From: Candidatus Gastranaerophilales bacterium
GTDB taxonomy: Bacteria; Cyanobacteriota; Vampirovibrionia; Gastranaerophilales; Gastranaerophilaceae
Length of the DNA stretch: 64,000 bases
Reading direction: 5' to 3'
Assembly: GCA_944324315.1 (NCBI GenBank)
Contig: CALUVW010000009.1
Span: 1-64,000 of the forward strand
Shown: positions 17,024 to 25,390 of the stretch, piece after piece
Layout of the letters: the number at the start of each line of letters is the position of its first letter
Numbering within the stretch: position 1 is the stretch's first letter
Program-made: the position numbers and the translations under genes
The notes under the pieces: model-generated
Told to the model about the DNA's origin: nothing
The model's input: the letters and a program-made list of their open reading frames with translations, nothing else
Databases searched by the model: none

Positions 17024-18016
17024 ATGTATGTAAACAAGTGTATCAAGTGTGGTCGTGAATTTGAAACGAAAAACCCCAAAAGAGTTATTTGCCCGGATTG
17101 TTTATATCCGGATAAAAAAATGATGTTATCTCCGTCTTCTGACAGTCCTTCATCTGTTCAGGAACCGGTTTCTCCGTCAGAAGAACCTTTAAAAGGCTAT
17201 AGTGCAGGCGGAGTTGAAGAACCTCCTAGATACTATAGCGCAGGCGGAAATCCTGAGCAACCGCGTTATAACAGACCTCAGAGAAATTATAATAATCAAG
17301 GAGGTTACAACAGAGGCGGATACAGCCAAAACAGTTATAATAGACAAGGCGGCGGTTATAACAGACCTCAAAAAAATTATAATAACAGACGTCCACAACA
17401 GGGCGGGTTTAACAGAGGCGGTCAAAGACGTCCGCAACAAGGCGGATTTAATCGGAATAACAGACGTCCGCAAATGAAAAAAGCACCTAAACAGTTATTA
17501 GTAAGTAAGGAGCAGTTAGAACAAATTGAAATGTTATATAAAGCGATGCTTCCGCTTCCTAATCCTGATTGTCATGAAGTAATTGGTGCAAAAATAGGTT
17601 TGGAACCTAGAAAAGTATTTTTCGGAATAAACCTTGTAAGACAAAAATTGATGCTTCCGAAATTGCCTTTCCCGAAAAGAAAATTGGCTATTTCTCCGGA
17701 TCAGCTTTTTGCCATAAAAAATCTTTATGAACCATTACTTCCACTTCCACCGATAGGATGCCACAAAATAATTGCGGCACAATTGAAAATGGACGAATGG
17801 AGAGTTCACGTAGGTATAGGTTTGATTCGTTCTCAAATGGGACTTGAACGTTGGAATCAAGATAGACCTGATTTACCGGAAGAGTTTAAGAAACAAAAAG
17901 AAGAAGCATCAAAAAATGTTGATACAAAAGACGAAGTTGTTGAAAATACTGTAGAAGATGCTAAACCGAAACGCGGCAGAAAACCTAAAAAAACTGAAGA
18001 AGCTCCGGAAGTTTAA
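17024..18016 (+). CDS. Zinc-ribbon, RG/Asn-rich protein with a duplicated domain, possibly RNA-binding
   Basis: 330 residues. The N-terminal zinc ribbon is CIKCGREFE...CPDC (residues 5-26). A low-complexity region (about 70-150) rich in Tyr, Asn, Arg and Gly follows, with repeated RPQ, GGYNR and RRPQQGGFNR. Then come two copies of a domain of about 55 residues: LLVSKEQLEQIEMLYKAMLP with CHEVIGAKIGLEPRKV, and LAISPDQLFAIKNLYEPLLP with CHKIIAAQLKMDEWRV. A Lys-rich tail ends the protein. Only 2 nt separate it from rimM, so it belongs to the rimM-trmD operon. Binding to RNA or ribosomes is inferred from the composition and context. No known family is recognised. Confidence 0.75.
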   Translation: MYVNKCIKCGREFETKNPKRVICPDCLYPDKKMMLSPSSDSPSSVQEPVSPSEEPLKGYSAGGVEEPPRYYSAGGNPEQPRYNRPQRNYNNQGGYNRGGYSQNSYNRQGGGYNRPQKNYNNRRPQQGGFNRGGQRRPQQGGFNRNNRRPQMKKAPKQLLVSKEQLEQIEMLYKAMLPLPNPDCHEVIGAKIGLEPRKVFFGINLVRQKLMLPKLPFPKRKLAISPDQLFAIKNLYEPLLPLPPIGCHKIIAAQLKMDEWRVHVGIGLIRSQMGLERWNQDRPDLPEEFKKQKEEASKNVDTKDEVVENTVEDAKPKRGRKPKKTEEAPEV

Positions 18017-18018
18017 TT

Positions 18019-18531
18019 ATGACAAAATATATTTCTGTCGGTAAAATTTTAAATTTCCACGGAATTAAAGGTGAAGCTAAAGTTGGTTTTACTAAAAATC
18101 AGCAAGATTTTTTCTGTTCATTAGATAAAGTTTTTGTTAAAGTAGAGCATAATTATAAACAGCTTAATATAGAAACTGTACGTTTGCATAAAAATTATGC
18201 ACTTGTGAAATTTGAACAAATAAATTCAATAAATGAATTGATGGAATATAAAGGTGCTTTCCTTTATGTTGAAGAAGAAACTATAAGAGAAAATCTTGAA
18301 GAGGATGAATTTCTGATTGACGAGCTGGTCAGCCTTGAAGTATTTGATCAGAACAATAAAAAAGTTGGATTTGTGGTAGGTGTTTCAAACAATGGTGCAA
18401 GTGATTTGCTTTCTGTCAAAACAAATTCAAAAAAAATTGTTCTGATTCCTTTTGTAAAAGCTATTGTGACAGATGTCAGCATCAAAGACAAAAAAATTAT
18501 TATAAACAATATTGAGGGATTGATAGAATGA
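18019..18531 (+). CDS. rimM: Ribosome maturation factor RimM
   Basis: 170 residues. It helps 30S subunit maturation around ribosomal protein S19. VGKILNFHGIKGEAKVG at the N-terminus is the typical RimM barrel start, and the C-terminal PRC barrel contains GVSNNGASDLLSV and LIPFVKAIVTDVS. It overlaps trmD by 4 nt, the standard gene order. Confidence 0.95.
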   Translation: MTKYISVGKILNFHGIKGEAKVGFTKNQQDFFCSLDKVFVKVEHNYKQLNIETVRLHKNYALVKFEQINSINELMEYKGAFLYVEEETIRENLEEDEFLIDELVSLEVFDQNNKKVGFVVGVSNNGASDLLSVKTNSKKIVLIPFVKAIVTDVSIKDKKIIINNIEGLIE

Positions 18532-19217
18532 TATTTGATGTCCTAACACTTTTTCCTGAAATGATTGAAAACTATTGCGGTTTTAGTATAATGAAACGCG
18601 CAATAGATGGAGGAATTGTTACCATAAATGCTATTAATCCTCGTGATTTTACTCTGAATAAGCATAAAAAAGTTGATGACACACCATATGGCGGTGGAGC
18701 AGGAATGGTTTTGATGCCTCAGCCGTATGTTGACGCTTATGAAAGTATTAAACAGTGCGATAATACAGTTACGGTAATGCTTTCCCCACAGGGTGAACCA
18801 TTGAATGACAATATAGTAAATGATTTAGCTAAATATGATCAGATGATTTTACTTTGTGGACATTATGAAGGTTTTGATGAGCGTATAAGAGAGATTATAA
18901 AACCGCGTGAAATATCGTTGGGTGATTTTGTTTTAACGGGCGGAGAGCTGCCCGCTTTGTGTTTAATTGATGCTGTGAGCAGAAAGCTTGATGGAACTTT
19001 AGGAAAAATTGAATCAGCAGCTGAGGATAGTTTTTCAAACGGTCTTTTAGAATATCCGCATTATACAAAACCGCGCGTGTATAGAGGCTTAAAAGTTCCT
19101 GAAGTTTTATTGAACGGTAATCATAAAGATATAAATGAATTTCGTCTTGAAAAAAGTGTTGAGAGAACAAAAACTAAGCGTCCTGATCTTTATAAAAAGT
19201 GGGTTGAAAATAAGTAA
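18528..19217 (+). CDS. trmD: tRNA (guanine-37-N1)-methyltransferase
   Basis: 229 residues. It methylates G37 in tRNAs to keep the reading frame. SPOUT-fold motifs are clear: VDDTPYGGGAGMVLMPQP near residue 50, LLCGHYEGFDERI near 108, and ISLGDFVLTGGELPA near 130. The C-terminal PHYTKP is also present. It is coupled to rimM by an ATGA overlap. rplS is not downstream; prepilin locus 2 is. Confidence 0.97.
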   Translation: MIFDVLTLFPEMIENYCGFSIMKRAIDGGIVTINAINPRDFTLNKHKKVDDTPYGGGAGMVLMPQPYVDAYESIKQCDNTVTVMLSPQGEPLNDNIVNDLAKYDQMILLCGHYEGFDERIREIIKPREISLGDFVLTGGELPALCLIDAVSRKLDGTLGKIESAAEDSFSNGLLEYPHYTKPRVYRGLKVPEVLLNGNHKDINEFRLEKSVERTKTKRPDLYKKWVENK

Positions 19218-19261
19218 ATAGTGTGCTATAATAAATATGTTGCAAAAAGAGGAGTGAATGT

Positions 19262-20217
19262 ATGAAAAATATATTAAGCAATGTTACCCTCGGGGGGGGG
19301 GCGATTCGGGGCTAACCGGAAGTCCAGAGGTCAGGAAGTCAGGAGGTCAAGCAATTAAAGTTATGCTGAACTTGTTTCAGCATCTCGCTATAAGATGCAA
19401 AGTCTGTAACGTAAAAAAATATTTTCCTCACCTGGGAGAGGGATTAAGTGAGAGTGTAATACACAATATCTTCCTTCCCTTATTATGGAAGGATAAGAGG
19501 ATTGGTAATGATTTCAGACGTAAAGCCGCCTTTACTCTTGCTGAGGTATTAATTACGTTGGGTATCATAGGTGTTATTGTAGCAATAACGATGCCTTTAT
19601 TGACAGCTAATTATAAAAAGAAAGAGTTGCCGGTAAGACTGCAAAAATTTTATACTACATTTAATAATGCTCTGCTTATGTCGCAGGTTTATAATGGAGA
19701 TATATCAACTTGGGAATATTCAATTCAGTCTGTTGGAACTCCGGAATCTGATAATGCTAATTATCAATTTTTTAATACTTATCTATTTCCTTATATGAAA
19801 GGGATTAAGGAATGCAAACCATACGATAAAGATTGTGAGATAAAATTAGATCCTAATATTTTTGAAAACCCGAATTATACTGCAAACACATATTCAATGT
19901 ATATTTTGACTGATGGTTCTTGTTTTGGAATTTTGACTGGTGGTACTGGTGAAGGCACCGCAAATATTCACGGGTGGTTTGATTATAACTGTCAAGGCAA
20001 GCCAAATCTTGCGGGACATGATCAATTCATTTTTTTTATGCTTTTAGGTTCTCAAGAACGTTATATCCCTTTGCAATTTTGGAGTAAAGGGCAAAAATTA
20101 TCAGGTAAAAAAAGAATAGATATTATTAATCAATGTAAGACAAGAGCTTCTGATTGCGGGGCTTTAATTCAGTATGACGGATGGCAGGTTGCTGATGATT
20201 ATCCTGTAAAAATTTAG
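19262..20217 (+). CDS. Phase-variable prepilin-like protein, locus 2 (G10; alternative ATG 4 nt upstream)
   Basis: The start homologous to the other loci is ATG 19262, 7 nt after AGAGGAG (19248-19254). Ten codons later comes G10 (19292-19301), and that frame ends at TAA. A second ATG at 19258 is in the pilin frame at G10, but it lies only 3 nt from the ribosome site. With G11 the leader from 19262 would be 90 residues and the mature pilin about 228, beginning FTLAEVLITLGIIGVIVA after Ala-Ala. The C-terminus has a Cys pair and CGALIQYDGWQVADDYP. The middle keeps GKPNLAGHDQF. The leader holds three octamers and a variant palindrome. Confidence 0.83.
19292..19301 (+). repeat. Poly-G tract (G10), switch of prepilin locus 2
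   Basis: Ten G, 30 nt after ATG 19262 and flanked by CTC and CGATTC as in other loci. From ATG 19262 the frame stops five codons after entering the tract region (AIRG then TAA). From ATG 19258 the pilin frame is read. Confidence 0.9.
19327..19383 (+). repeat. Octamer repeat (3 units) plus palindrome in leader of locus 2
   Basis: Octamers gaggtcag, gaagtcag and gaggtcaa (19327-19350) are followed by a hairpin with arms atgctgaa and ttcagcat (19363-19383). Both arms differ from locus 1 in a compensating way. Confidence 0.78.
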
Positions 20218-20690
20218 AACTTTCTGTTTAAATCGTTATAATGCCCGAATCCAAGAACATCTTTGACAATTTTTACAGCAGCATATATTCCAAGTCCGAT
20301 TGCTGAGCCTTTTGCCCATTTGCCTTTACCTAACAGCGCACCGAGACCGAGTCCAAACGGAACTACGCTCTCTACAAGCATTGTGCCGAATCCTTTAAAA
20401 TATCCTATCGCAGAATTTACAAAATGTCTTACGTTATTGTCTGTTTCCCATTTGAATACTGTATCTTTGAGTTTAGATGTGACTATACTGGGGCTTGTTA
20501 AGTAATCTGTGTTACTGTATGCGTTCATACAAGCATCTGCATCACCTGATTTTGAATAGACATCTGATTGCAGTTTTCCCATAATATGAGAGTCATAAGC
20601 CACAAGACCTAATGCTGCAACACCTGTCCCTTTAACTATGTATTTTGTAAGATTATTCTTAACTGATGTTAATGCTGTACTGATACTCAT
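20214..20690 (-). CDS. Hypothetical protein with C-terminal hydrophobic segments
   Basis: 158 residues. A hydrophobic stretch near residue 20 (GTGVAALGLVAYD) and a longer Gly-rich pair near 108-145 (VVPFGLGLGALLGKG, GSAIGLGIYAAVKIV) suggest membrane association. One Cys (DACMNAY) is present. No family is recognised. Its stop overlaps the stop of prepilin locus 2 by 4 nt (convergent). It is 7 nt from the HEAT-like gene upstream, so the two probably form one operon. Confidence 0.6.
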   Translation of the reverse strand: MSISTALTSVKNNLTKYIVKGTGVAALGLVAYDSHIMGKLQSDVYSKSGDADACMNAYSNTDYLTSPSIVTSKLKDTVFKWETDNNVRHFVNSAIGYFKGFGTMLVESVVPFGLGLGALLGKGKWAKGSAIGLGIYAAVKIVKDVLGFGHYNDLNRKF

Positions 20691-20697
20691 TTTCTAC

Positions 20698-21480
20698 CTA
20701 TTTCTTTTCGGTTTTTTGTGCTGTTTTTTTGTTATCTTTAACTTCAAATTCTTTTTCTACTTTAGGACCTGACATTTTTAACAGAATATTTGTTGCCTGC
20801 ATTGCGTCTTGTCCGTAACCGGAATCAGAGTTTTGCATTTGTTTTAGTACATTTATTGTAAAGTCATCACCACTGACAACTCCTGAATCCAATGCACTCA
20901 GAGCAAGTATTTTTACAGGAGAATAAGGATCCTGAAGCATTTTGTTGATAAGTGCATTTAAGGCTTTATCATTTTTCCTTGAATGATCTTCTTCCAATCT
21001 TGCAACTACTTCTTTTGCACCCATTAAACGTACATCTTTGTTTTGGCTGTTCAGATAATTTTCAAGATTTCTAATATAATCATCTGTTAATTGAACTATT
21101 TCACGTTTTTCCGTTTTCTTTTCTGTTTTTTTATTTTCCGTATTTGTTGTGGTTGTTGTATTTGTATTATTTTGATTATTTTTCCCAAAATCGTTTGTAT
21201 AGTAATTTGGAGGGTAACAGCCGTTGACAGGTGTTCCGCCGTAATTTGGTGCATTTACGTTGTATACAGGGGCAGTAGCTCCCGTAGGAGTTACTGTAGG
21301 GTTAAATATTTGAATATTTACGCCTGAGTAATTTGGCACCTGTACATTTTGTGCTTGCTGCGGTTGTTGAGATTGTACGGGAACTTGCTGCATTGCTGGC
21401 TGAACAGTCGGTTGTGAAACATAAGTTTGCATAACCTTTGGCGGTTGTATATTATTTTGTTGCGCTAACTGACTTTGCAT
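20698..21480 (-). CDS. HEAT-repeat-like protein with Gln/Pro/Asn-rich N-terminus
   Basis: 260 residues. The first 110 are low complexity: Gln/Pro/Val-rich, then a poly-Asn/Thr stretch. Residues 130-240 are helical with a HEAT-like pattern (YLNSQNKDVRLMGAKEVVARL, then MLQDPYSPVKILALSALDSG). The C-terminus is Lys-rich. This suggests a flexible arm attached to a protein-binding solenoid. There is no signal peptide. No specific family is recognised. The neighbour at 20214 is probably co-transcribed. Confidence 0.62.
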   Translation of the reverse strand: MQSQLAQQNNIQPPKVMQTYVSQPTVQPAMQQVPVQSQQPQQAQNVQVPNYSGVNIQIFNPTVTPTGATAPVYNVNAPNYGGTPVNGCYPPNYYTNDFGKNNQNNTNTTTTTNTENKKTEKKTEKREIVQLTDDYIRNLENYLNSQNKDVRLMGAKEVVARLEEDHSRKNDKALNALINKMLQDPYSPVKILALSALDSGVVSGDDFTINVLKQMQNSDSGYGQDAMQATNILLKMSGPKVEKEFEVKDNKKTAQKTEKK

Positions 21481-21584
21481 AAAACTACCCTTTTACTACT
21501 TATATTTATAAAGTATTTAGTATATTATTTATTGCCTAATTTTTAAGAAATGTAACATAATTTTTTTATTTTTATCATGATAGC

Positions 21585-21590
21585 TATAAT
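21585..21590 (+). promoter_or_regulatory. -10 element of a leaderless promoter (21597 gene)
   Basis: Consensus TATAAT with exactly 6 nt (tatttt) to ATG 21597. No Shine-Dalgarno sequence upstream. The -35 region is only a T-rich tract. Confidence 0.6.
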
Positions 21591-21596
21591 TATTTT

Positions 21597-22178
21597 ATGG
21601 GCAGTTATGAAGAAAATTATTTGGATAAACGTCCTCAATCTCTTTGTCACATGTGCGGTAAATGCTGCCGTGTGGTTACAACACAGTATCCGTATAACGA
21701 ACTAAAAAAAATGGCAGCAAAAGGCGATAAGGGAGCAATAGATTTTTTGTCCATTTTTGTCCCGTATGAGTCAATTGAAGCTGCCAGAAAGGTCGATGCG
21801 GAGGTTGTTGATAATATCATAACAAGACTTATTGACGACGGTAATTTTAATGAACAGGAAACAACTTTTTATTGTTGTAAGTATTTAAGAGATGATAATT
21901 TGTGCTCTAACTATGAAAACAGACCGATCTTATGCCGTCACTGTCCGTCTTCTCCATGGGTTATAGTTCCTCCGGGTTGCGGCTTTGAAGGATGGTTGTT
22001 CTGGAAGCGAGAAGAAGAAAAACAAAAGATCCGCAAAAGTAAAGAAGATTTGCTTGAATTAAAGCTTCTTCGTTCAAAAACAAAAGATCCGCAAACCTTA
22101 GAAAAAATTTCTGCGGTTGAACAAAAAATTTACAGAAACATTGATTCCTTGAAAAAATACGGTTCTGAAAACTGGTAA
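21597..22178 (+). CDS. YkgJ-family cysteine-cluster protein (second paralogue)
   Basis: 193 residues. The Cys cluster is LCHMCGKCCRVV near residue 17, then FYCCKYL, LCSNYENRPILCRHCP near 101 and PPGCGFEGW. It shares with the 14705 protein the spacing, the FVPYES/FIPYES segment and the NRPxxCR signature, but it has a much shorter N-terminus and a charged C-terminal coiled coil. It probably binds zinc or iron; the function is unknown. Like its paralogue it seems to be translated from a leaderless mRNA. Confidence 0.85.
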   Translation: MGSYEENYLDKRPQSLCHMCGKCCRVVTTQYPYNELKKMAAKGDKGAIDFLSIFVPYESIEAARKVDAEVVDNIITRLIDDGNFNEQETTFYCCKYLRDDNLCSNYENRPILCRHCPSSPWVIVPPGCGFEGWLFWKREEEKQKIRKSKEDLLELKLLRSKTKDPQTLEKISAVEQKIYRNIDSLKKYGSENW

Positions 22179-22182
22179 GACG

Positions 22183-24681
22183 TTATTTAAGCATGAGTTT
22201 ATCAAGTTTTCTTGTATAAAATTCCGTATTAATATTCAGATTTTCTCCTATATCAAGAAGAAGCTCTATAAATTTCCTATGAGCGTTAGTCAATTTTTCA
22301 TTGTCAGCTTCTATAATATCTCCAATTCTGTGATAAATTTTTGTAAAATATGTATTTTGAGCTTCAGCAATATCAACTTGGAGTTCGAGTTTTTCAATAT
22401 TGTCAAAGATCTCAAGAATTGCTTCTGCCTGTTGTATTTCAAAACTATATACAAGTCTGTTTATGTTTTGAAGAACTTTTTTACTAAATATTTTATTTGA
22501 GGGTGATTTGTCGAGCTGAATATCTATTTTTTTAGCTTCGTAGTTTATATCTGCAGCCTGCTGTATAAGATCATCATCAACAAAACCGCCCGAGTGAACA
22601 ACAAGATCGTTAAATTTGTGACTTAATGCATAACCTGCAGAAATTTTAAATTCATCAGGGATTTTAAGTCCAAGACCTTGAAGATGATATATAGATCCTT
22701 TTCCTTCATCATACATCATTTGATAAGTTTGAGAGAATTTTTCAAGCTTGCCTTTTAATAAAATTTGTAAAATTTTTCTTCTTTCTTCTATAAATATGTC
22801 TTTAAGTGTGAAATATTCTTTCCCGAATATTTCATCTAATGCGCGAATAATTTCAGTAAGTGGATTCATAAGGAATGTTTTAATTAAGTTTGATTTAATT
22901 CTGTTAAATTCTGTATCATCCGAATATTCTTTTATTGCACAATGGAAGTCGCCGCCGGAATATTGCATTAATGCAAACATCATATTTGATTTTTGCAGAG
23001 TAATTCTTGATTGAATTTCAATATGCCCGACAACAAAAGTTGAAGTACCTTTTTGAACCTTTTTATATGCATGTTTTTTTACTGTGTAACAATAGACATC
23101 TTCTTCATCCTCAAAATCCTGATATAATGAAGATAACGCCCATAAACTTGCAATTTGTTTTGTTGTGACAATAGACGGTTTTACAAAGCGCTGAAATATA
23201 TCTTTACCTGTCCCGTGCTCTGCTATATTGCTTTTTGCTTCGGAAAGTATATTCAGGAAATGTTCCTCAAGATTTTTGGGTGAAAATTTTGAGGCAAGCT
23301 GCATTGCTCTTGCCGCGTACTTCATAATCTGTACTGTTTCAATGCCGGAAATTTCTGCAAAGAACCAGCCGCAGCTTGTGTACATTAAAAGAGATTGACG
23401 TTGAATTTCCAAAAGCTCCATTGCCTTAACCTTATCTTCATCCGATAAGTCAGGTTTGAAGTTTTCTTGTTGGAATTTTTTGACATTCATTTCATTTCTG
23501 TCAAGTATGACATCTATATATTTGTTTCTGACAGTCCAAACATCATCAAAATATTTTTTACCTTCGTTTTCAAAGATTATAATTAATTCATCACGCAGGT
23601 AATCAAGAGCATCTCTTAAAGGTTTTCTCCATTTTTGATTCCATCCAGGATGCCCGCCTGTAGAGCAGCCGCAATCTTCTTTCCATCTGCCGACGCCATG
23701 GAAGCAGCTCCAGCTTGAAGCTTGTTTTATTTCAACTTCACAGTCACTTCTATATTTATCCAGATATTCCGCATAATTGGTTATGACAAAACCTTCATCT
23801 TTTGCTTTTACTTTTAAAACATAAGCAAGAGCCATGTCTCCAAATTTTGTATGATGACCGTAGCTTTCTCCGTCAGTTGCAATATTTATCAACTGCGGAT
23901 AATCCCGACAGTCTGATACACCTTCTTTAAGGCGTTTAATAAACTTATTTCCGTCTTTTAGCAGTTCATCAAAAGCTACAGAGCGGGAAATTGCTCCATC
24001 GTAAAAGAATAAGTCAATAAATTTCCCGGGGGCGGATTTGATATTGTATCTGTAAGAGCGTGCCGGATCAATATTCCCCCAGCTTACGTCAGTCCACTCT
24101 TTGTCACCTTTTTTTCTGAACTTATCGGCTTGATAAGGAGAGAGAATTGTAAATTTAATGCCGTTTTCTTCTAAAAGTCTTAGCGTGTCATCATCAACTG
24201 CGGTTTCCGCAAGCCACATCCCTTCAGGTTTTCTCCCGAAACGGTATTCAAAATCTCTAATTCCCCATTTAATTTGGGTTTCCTTATCATGTTCATTGGC
24301 AAGCGGCATAATAATATGGTTATAAACCTGTGCAAGCGCATTACCATGACCGCTGTGCTCCGGAATACTTTCAATATCAGCTTTAATAATTCTGTCATAG
24401 GTAAGCGGAGCATAATGTTCCATCCACGATAATAGTGTTGGTCCGAAGTTAAAGCTCATGTGTTCATAATTATTAACAACATCAAGTATTCTGTTTCTGC
24501 TGTCTACAATTTTTGATACGGAGTTAGGATTATAACATTCTTTATTTATTCTTTCGTTCCAGTCGTGGTAAGGAAGTGCACTGTCCTGAAGTTCGATTGC
24601 TTCAAGCCATGGATTTTCACGCGGCGGCTGGTAAAAGTGTCCATGAATAGTTAAAAATATTTCTTGTTTATTATTGCTCAT
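22183..24681 (-). CDS. Glycoside hydrolase family 57 protein with DUF3536-type C-terminus
   Basis: 832 residues. The N-terminus, LTIHGHFYQPPRENPW, is the GH57 first motif. WGIRDFEYRFGRKPEGMWLAETAVDD (near 150) carries the expected catalytic Glu region, and ATDGESYGHH (near 268) supplies the Asp. The C-terminal 450 residues are helical and match the DUF3536 arrangement. GH57 enzymes act on alpha-glucans (amylase, branching or transferase), so a cytoplasmic role in glycogen turnover is likely but not proven. GGAG precedes the ATG. Confidence 0.85.
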   Translation of the reverse strand: MSNNKQEIFLTIHGHFYQPPRENPWLEAIELQDSALPYHDWNERINKECYNPNSVSKIVDSRNRILDVVNNYEHMSFNFGPTLLSWMEHYAPLTYDRIIKADIESIPEHSGHGNALAQVYNHIIMPLANEHDKETQIKWGIRDFEYRFGRKPEGMWLAETAVDDDTLRLLEENGIKFTILSPYQADKFRKKGDKEWTDVSWGNIDPARSYRYNIKSAPGKFIDLFFYDGAISRSVAFDELLKDGNKFIKRLKEGVSDCRDYPQLINIATDGESYGHHTKFGDMALAYVLKVKAKDEGFVITNYAEYLDKYRSDCEVEIKQASSWSCFHGVGRWKEDCGCSTGGHPGWNQKWRKPLRDALDYLRDELIIIFENEGKKYFDDVWTVRNKYIDVILDRNEMNVKKFQQENFKPDLSDEDKVKAMELLEIQRQSLLMYTSCGWFFAEISGIETVQIMKYAARAMQLASKFSPKNLEEHFLNILSEAKSNIAEHGTGKDIFQRFVKPSIVTTKQIASLWALSSLYQDFEDEEDVYCYTVKKHAYKKVQKGTSTFVVGHIEIQSRITLQKSNMMFALMQYSGGDFHCAIKEYSDDTEFNRIKSNLIKTFLMNPLTEIIRALDEIFGKEYFTLKDIFIEERRKILQILLKGKLEKFSQTYQMMYDEGKGSIYHLQGLGLKIPDEFKISAGYALSHKFNDLVVHSGGFVDDDLIQQAADINYEAKKIDIQLDKSPSNKIFSKKVLQNINRLVYSFEIQQAEAILEIFDNIEKLELQVDIAEAQNTYFTKIYHRIGDIIEADNEKLTNAHRKFIELLLDIGENLNINTEFYTRKLDKLMLK

Positions 24682-24705
24682 CTCTTAACTCCGATTATTT
24701 TTTTA

Positions 24706-25209
24706 TTATTTTGTTTCTGTTTTAGGTTTCGCACTAACTACTGTGAATTTGTCAACATCCATCCAGGCATCACCAAGAGCATTTGAAAATATTTTTCCTG
24801 TAAATTCTACAACATCACCGGAATTTAATTCAATATATTTTTCAGCTTCTGTTCTGTCAATAAATATTTTCAATTCTGAAAGCGGAATATTGTGGTCTGT
24901 AATATCAGGACGTTGAATTAAGAATGAGATATATTTTTCAGAACTTCTCATTGCCGGTTTGTAATCAAGTCCTAACGTTGAAAATTTATCAAATTTAGCT
25001 TTTATTTTTACGTTTTTGTTTAAATAAAAATTAGGTCTTGCGACAATATCTAACGGATTTACGTTAATATATGTTTTTGTAGACTGATTGTGAAGCTGCT
25101 GAACTCCGTTTGCACTTACTATTGTGTATGAAGGTGTTTGGGTTCCGGCATAAACGCTCAACCCTGCAATAAGTGTTAATATGGTAATAACAGATTTTAT
25201 TTTATTCAT
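24706..25209 (-). CDS. Secreted protein with OB-like domain, unknown function
   Basis: 167 residues. The signal peptide is NKIKSVITILTLIAGLSVYA. The rest is beta-rich and contains NVKIKAKFDKFSTLGLDYK, then LKIFIDRTEAEKYIEL and GDVVEFTGKIFSNALGDAWM, a pattern like nucleic-acid or polysaccharide-binding OB folds in periplasmic proteins. The fold is inferred from the pattern only. It lies 24 nt upstream of the GH57 gene and may share its transcript. Confidence 0.65.
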   Translation of the reverse strand: MNKIKSVITILTLIAGLSVYAGTQTPSYTIVSANGVQQLHNQSTKTYINVNPLDIVARPNFYLNKNVKIKAKFDKFSTLGLDYKPAMRSSEKYISFLIQRPDITDHNIPLSELKIFIDRTEAEKYIELNSGDVVEFTGKIFSNALGDAWMDVDKFTVVSAKPKTETK

Positions 25210-25316
25210 TAAACAATCCCCTTTTATTTACTATGATTTAACAATAATATTCTAGCACAATTTTTTGTTTTTGTAACTACCTGAGTAAATAATATGTTTA
25301 GGAGGGAATTTATATA

Positions 25317-25340
25317 CTAAAAACGCCGCATTCTGCGGCG
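25317..25340 (-). terminator. Terminator after the sigma factor gene
   Basis: Stem cgccgca/tgcggcg with a 3-nt loop. On the minus strand it is followed by five T, so it terminates the sigma factor transcript. Confidence 0.85.
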
Positions 25341-25390
25341 AATAATTTTCTTTAATAATATCTACACTAATAATTGGTTACTTTACCTTC

